DNA of 34,396 nucleotides from an uncultured Muribaculaceae bacterium (lineage in GTDB: Bacteria > Bacteroidota > Bacteroidia > Bacteroidales > Muribaculaceae): assembly GCA_934555895.1 (NCBI GenBank), contig CAKTFH010000024.1:1-34396 (forward strand). The letters run 5' to 3'. Below, piece after piece: positions 33,801 through 34,396 of the stretch. Under the pieces are notes generated by a model. That model had not been told where the DNA came from. It was given only the letters and a program-made list of their open reading frames with translations, and searched no databases. The first letter of the stretch is position 1; the number at the start of each line of letters is the position of its first letter. The position numbers and the translations under genes were made by a program.

Positions 33801-34186
33801 ACGAGCTCACCGGCGAGCCCAACGTATGGCACACCGTAGAGATCAGCCTCGCGCCCTTCAAGGGCACAGAGCCCTGGCTGTCGTTCAACGGCACCATCGA
33901 GAGCTACTCGCTCATCCCCGTCGACAACATCACAGTTATTGACAAATCGTCGGGCATCGACCTCATCGACACAGGCTCAGCCCTCTCCTCACAGGCCACT
34001 GTTGCCACCATGCCCGGAGCCATAGTAATCGAAGGCGCCGCATCGCAGGCCGTCAGCGTGGCCGATGCGGCAGGACGCACCGTCTACGCCACATCTTCCG
34101 CCTCCGACAGACTCGAGATACCCGCCGGCACCGGCATCTACCTCGTGAAAGTGGGCGAAAGTGTCCACAAGGTTGCCGTGCGCTGA
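30854..34186 (+). CDS. Large secreted multidomain protein with T9SS-type tail
   Basis: An 1110-aa exported protein with signal peptide (MKRLYPTLSAMALTLSAITP...AEA). Residues about 75-320 look like a beta-propeller-type region (ATDMALDPTDGKVYGCFYSDD, VGSDGYIYAIDYNGNLV). Fibronectin-III-like modules follow at about 412-505, 676-770 and 775-870 (VTVSWEAV, TYTVVATNEAGPGK, VKISWTAPD). Two cleaved-adhesin or choice-of-anchor-J-like modules are at about 512-670 (WYWFGGVNSDG, DDWLITPAVRLEAGKLYMIHFDC) and 875-1035. The last 75 residues (SVADAAGRTVYATSS, LEIPAGTGIYLVKVGESVHKVAVR) are a Por/type IX sorting-like tail. It probably ends up on the cell surface or in vesicles and binds host or dietary ligands; no catalytic motif is visible. 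Monocistronic, high GC. Confidence 0.85.
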   Translation: MKRLYPTLSAMALTLSAITPMSAEAGAPKAVYHQARAAAPHKGWSPVEAAPVAAKPFGTRAKAMLAPEAADALPEINGNVLYPTTSPYYLTMATLPAMEGMSFKSLSPSGIAANGGGVLIDGVYYCGSVLSGEGYEEYFLFSFDADTWQQLTYTTTTIGMIATDMALDPTDGKVYGCFYSDDGKGSVFGTIDFATETRTPIASLDVAWAGCAVGSDGYIYAIDYNGNLVTASKTDGTVTTIGSTGLKPAYLSSACIDPYTDRMFFSYSPADESGWLYEIDTATAEATPVYRFPNNEEVVGMYVCPPRAGYEAPAAVSDAALNFDGASLSGTVTFKAPTHLYGGAAATGALTYSVKSGDEELASGDTEFGATVTAPVKVGADGAYTFSITVSNDKGASPAVEVERYIGADTPKAPVVKAVNAAGTVTVSWEAVTEGVHGGFLDPDKVTYTVVRATDGTVIARDIIETSVVDKDLKEPKEMVQITYSVTATSSGHTSTEGVSAPVAFGPFIPPYKQTFDSADAMADFTIIDANKDSNAWYWFGGVNSDGSARIRYNSRADMDDWLITPAVRLEAGKLYMIHFDCQKEGSNANIKERIEVKYGLSNTAEGMTETAITPTDVTWNTLSTLDGRLQPSVTGNYYIGFHGISPKDMNFLQVDNIVIEAGAFAKAPDAVTNFTVTPATYGRHQAEIACNMPIVCFDGTPLETITKAEILRDGETVHTVDNPAPGALMLFTDTEIPAGDHTYTVVATNEAGPGKISKLTVYIGTKTPAAPRSATLSETSTRGEVKISWTAPDKDIEGNAIDPAQLSYIVVRLEGDRQIMIAENHKGLSLTHTPYEPGTHAFATYAVFARSEGGISGGILAGTIPVGEPDALPYTESVPDGVNSHLLNSITTSGNGRWGTLKDSSYAVIASADGDNGYLAMSGAYQDAASLLTGKIDLTTAAEPVLRFSYFNLSGSEPNENTLEVTACNGVSATPLTTIKFNELTGEPNVWHTVEISLAPFKGTEPWLSFNGTIESYSLIPVDNITVIDKSSGIDLIDTGSALSSQATVATMPGAIVIEGAASQAVSVADAAGRTVYATSSASDRLEIPAGTGIYLVKVGESVHKVAVR

Positions 34187-34210
34187 GCCCCCAGTACATG
34201 ACCCTTTTGC

Positions 34211-34256
34211 CGGGGCCCGACATCCCGCAAAAAGCCCTCGCGGATGCCGGGCCCCG
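34211..34256 (+). terminator. Strong GC hairpin after the large secreted protein
   Basis: CGGGGCCCG (34211-34219) pairs with CGGGCCCCG (34248-34256), then CATCC with GGATG and GC with GC, around an 11-nt loop. There is no T-run after it, so it may act as an RNA-stabilising 3' end or a Rho-assisted terminator. The 3' arm contains the string CGCGGATGCCG also present next to the left terminal repeat. Confidence 0.6.
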
Positions 34257-34363
34257 ACTTCATTCAGGCACATGATCCCGCCACTGAAACCGCCCCGGAA
34301 CCAGGCCGCGGCCATCGCCGCATAGATTCAATAACGAAGTGCAAAAATCCTCGTTCTGAATAG
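34244..34363 (+). other. Small open frame reading into the right repeat (39 codons)
   Basis: An ATG in the 3' arm of the hairpin (string GCGGATGCCG) opens 39 codons ending with TAG inside the terminal repeat, and shares its last 13 residues (IDSITKCKNPRSE) with the left-hand frame. The upstream parts differ in length and sequence. Coding status is doubtful. Confidence 0.2.
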
Positions 34364-34396
34364 CCCCATATTTTTTGAGACACGAGACTTAATGGC
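34321..34396. repeat. 76-bp terminal inverted repeat, right copy
   Basis: Exact reverse complement of bases 1-76. The element, read outward, begins CATAGATTCAATAACG at both ends, with unrelated bases just before it, so the boundary of the repeated element is at this point on both sides. Confidence 0.95.

Overview
The window looks like a chromosomal segment of a gut Bacteroidales bacterium, probably family Muribaculaceae. The clearest evidence is the promoter grammar: at least six intergenic regions carry the Bacteroidota sigma-factor pattern TTG, 20 nt, TAnnTTTG. Other support comes from secreted proteins with Por/T9SS-type C-terminal tails, a DUF3244-like exported protein, a BspA-like leucine-rich-repeat protein, FKBP lipoproteins, and the near absence of Shine-Dalgarno sites. 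The assignment is inferred from gene style; there is no rRNA marker here. The first and last 76 bases are a perfect inverted repeat, so the window is probably a whole contig that stops inside two oppositely oriented copies of a multicopy element.

Layout. 1-388: repeat end, an outward promoter and the upp leader. 389-2527 (+): upp and a short malic enzyme. 2564-4314 (-): ldcA-like peptidase and a radical SAM protein, reading from a promoter that lies inside nested inverted repeats (4336-4532). 4573-5889 (-): pyrH-frr. 6147-7859 (-): a frameshifted DUF3244-like gene and a BspA-like LRR protein. 7860-8405: gene-free, with two terminators and a possible small RNA. 8406-10866 (-): three FKBP prolyl isomerases in one operon, apparently cytosolic, periplasmic and lipoprotein forms. 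11123-12490 (+): MATE transporter. 12578-17863 (+): a 1418-aa protein with a TIR/DUF4062-like N-terminus, a P-loop NTPase and long helical repeats, followed by a Fic protein with its own palindromic operator. 18161-23094 (+): greA, HIT, a thioredoxin-like lipoprotein without cysteines at the active site, and three glycosyltransferases, all behind one promoter and a structured leader. 23095-23567: gene-free, with a compact promoter-terminator small RNA unit. 23568-26396 (+): TIR-Sel1 protein. 26412-27080 (-): histidine phosphatase. 27318-30467 (+): outer-membrane barrel-like protein, MscS channel and RyR-domain protein in one tightly packed operon. 30854-34186 (+): 1110-aa secreted multidomain protein.

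How the parts fit. Housekeeping pieces (pyrimidine salvage and UMP kinase, ribosome recycling, GreA, peptidoglycan recycling) are interleaved with accessory blocks that look like conflict or signalling modules: the STAND-like NTPase with Fic, the TIR-Sel1 protein, and the barrel-MscS-RyR operon. These accessory genes look AT-richer by eye than the glycosyltransferase genes. The most interesting candidate for an undescribed system is the barrel-MscS-RyR operon, in which a RyR-domain protein is translationally coupled to an MscS-type channel, with a TIR-domain protein nearby. A link between a TIR-derived nucleotide and this channel is a hypothesis only. Other things worth following are the Fic operator, the inverted-repeat-flanked promoter at 4.4 kb, two small RNA candidates, and the single-base frameshift in the DUF3244-like gene.
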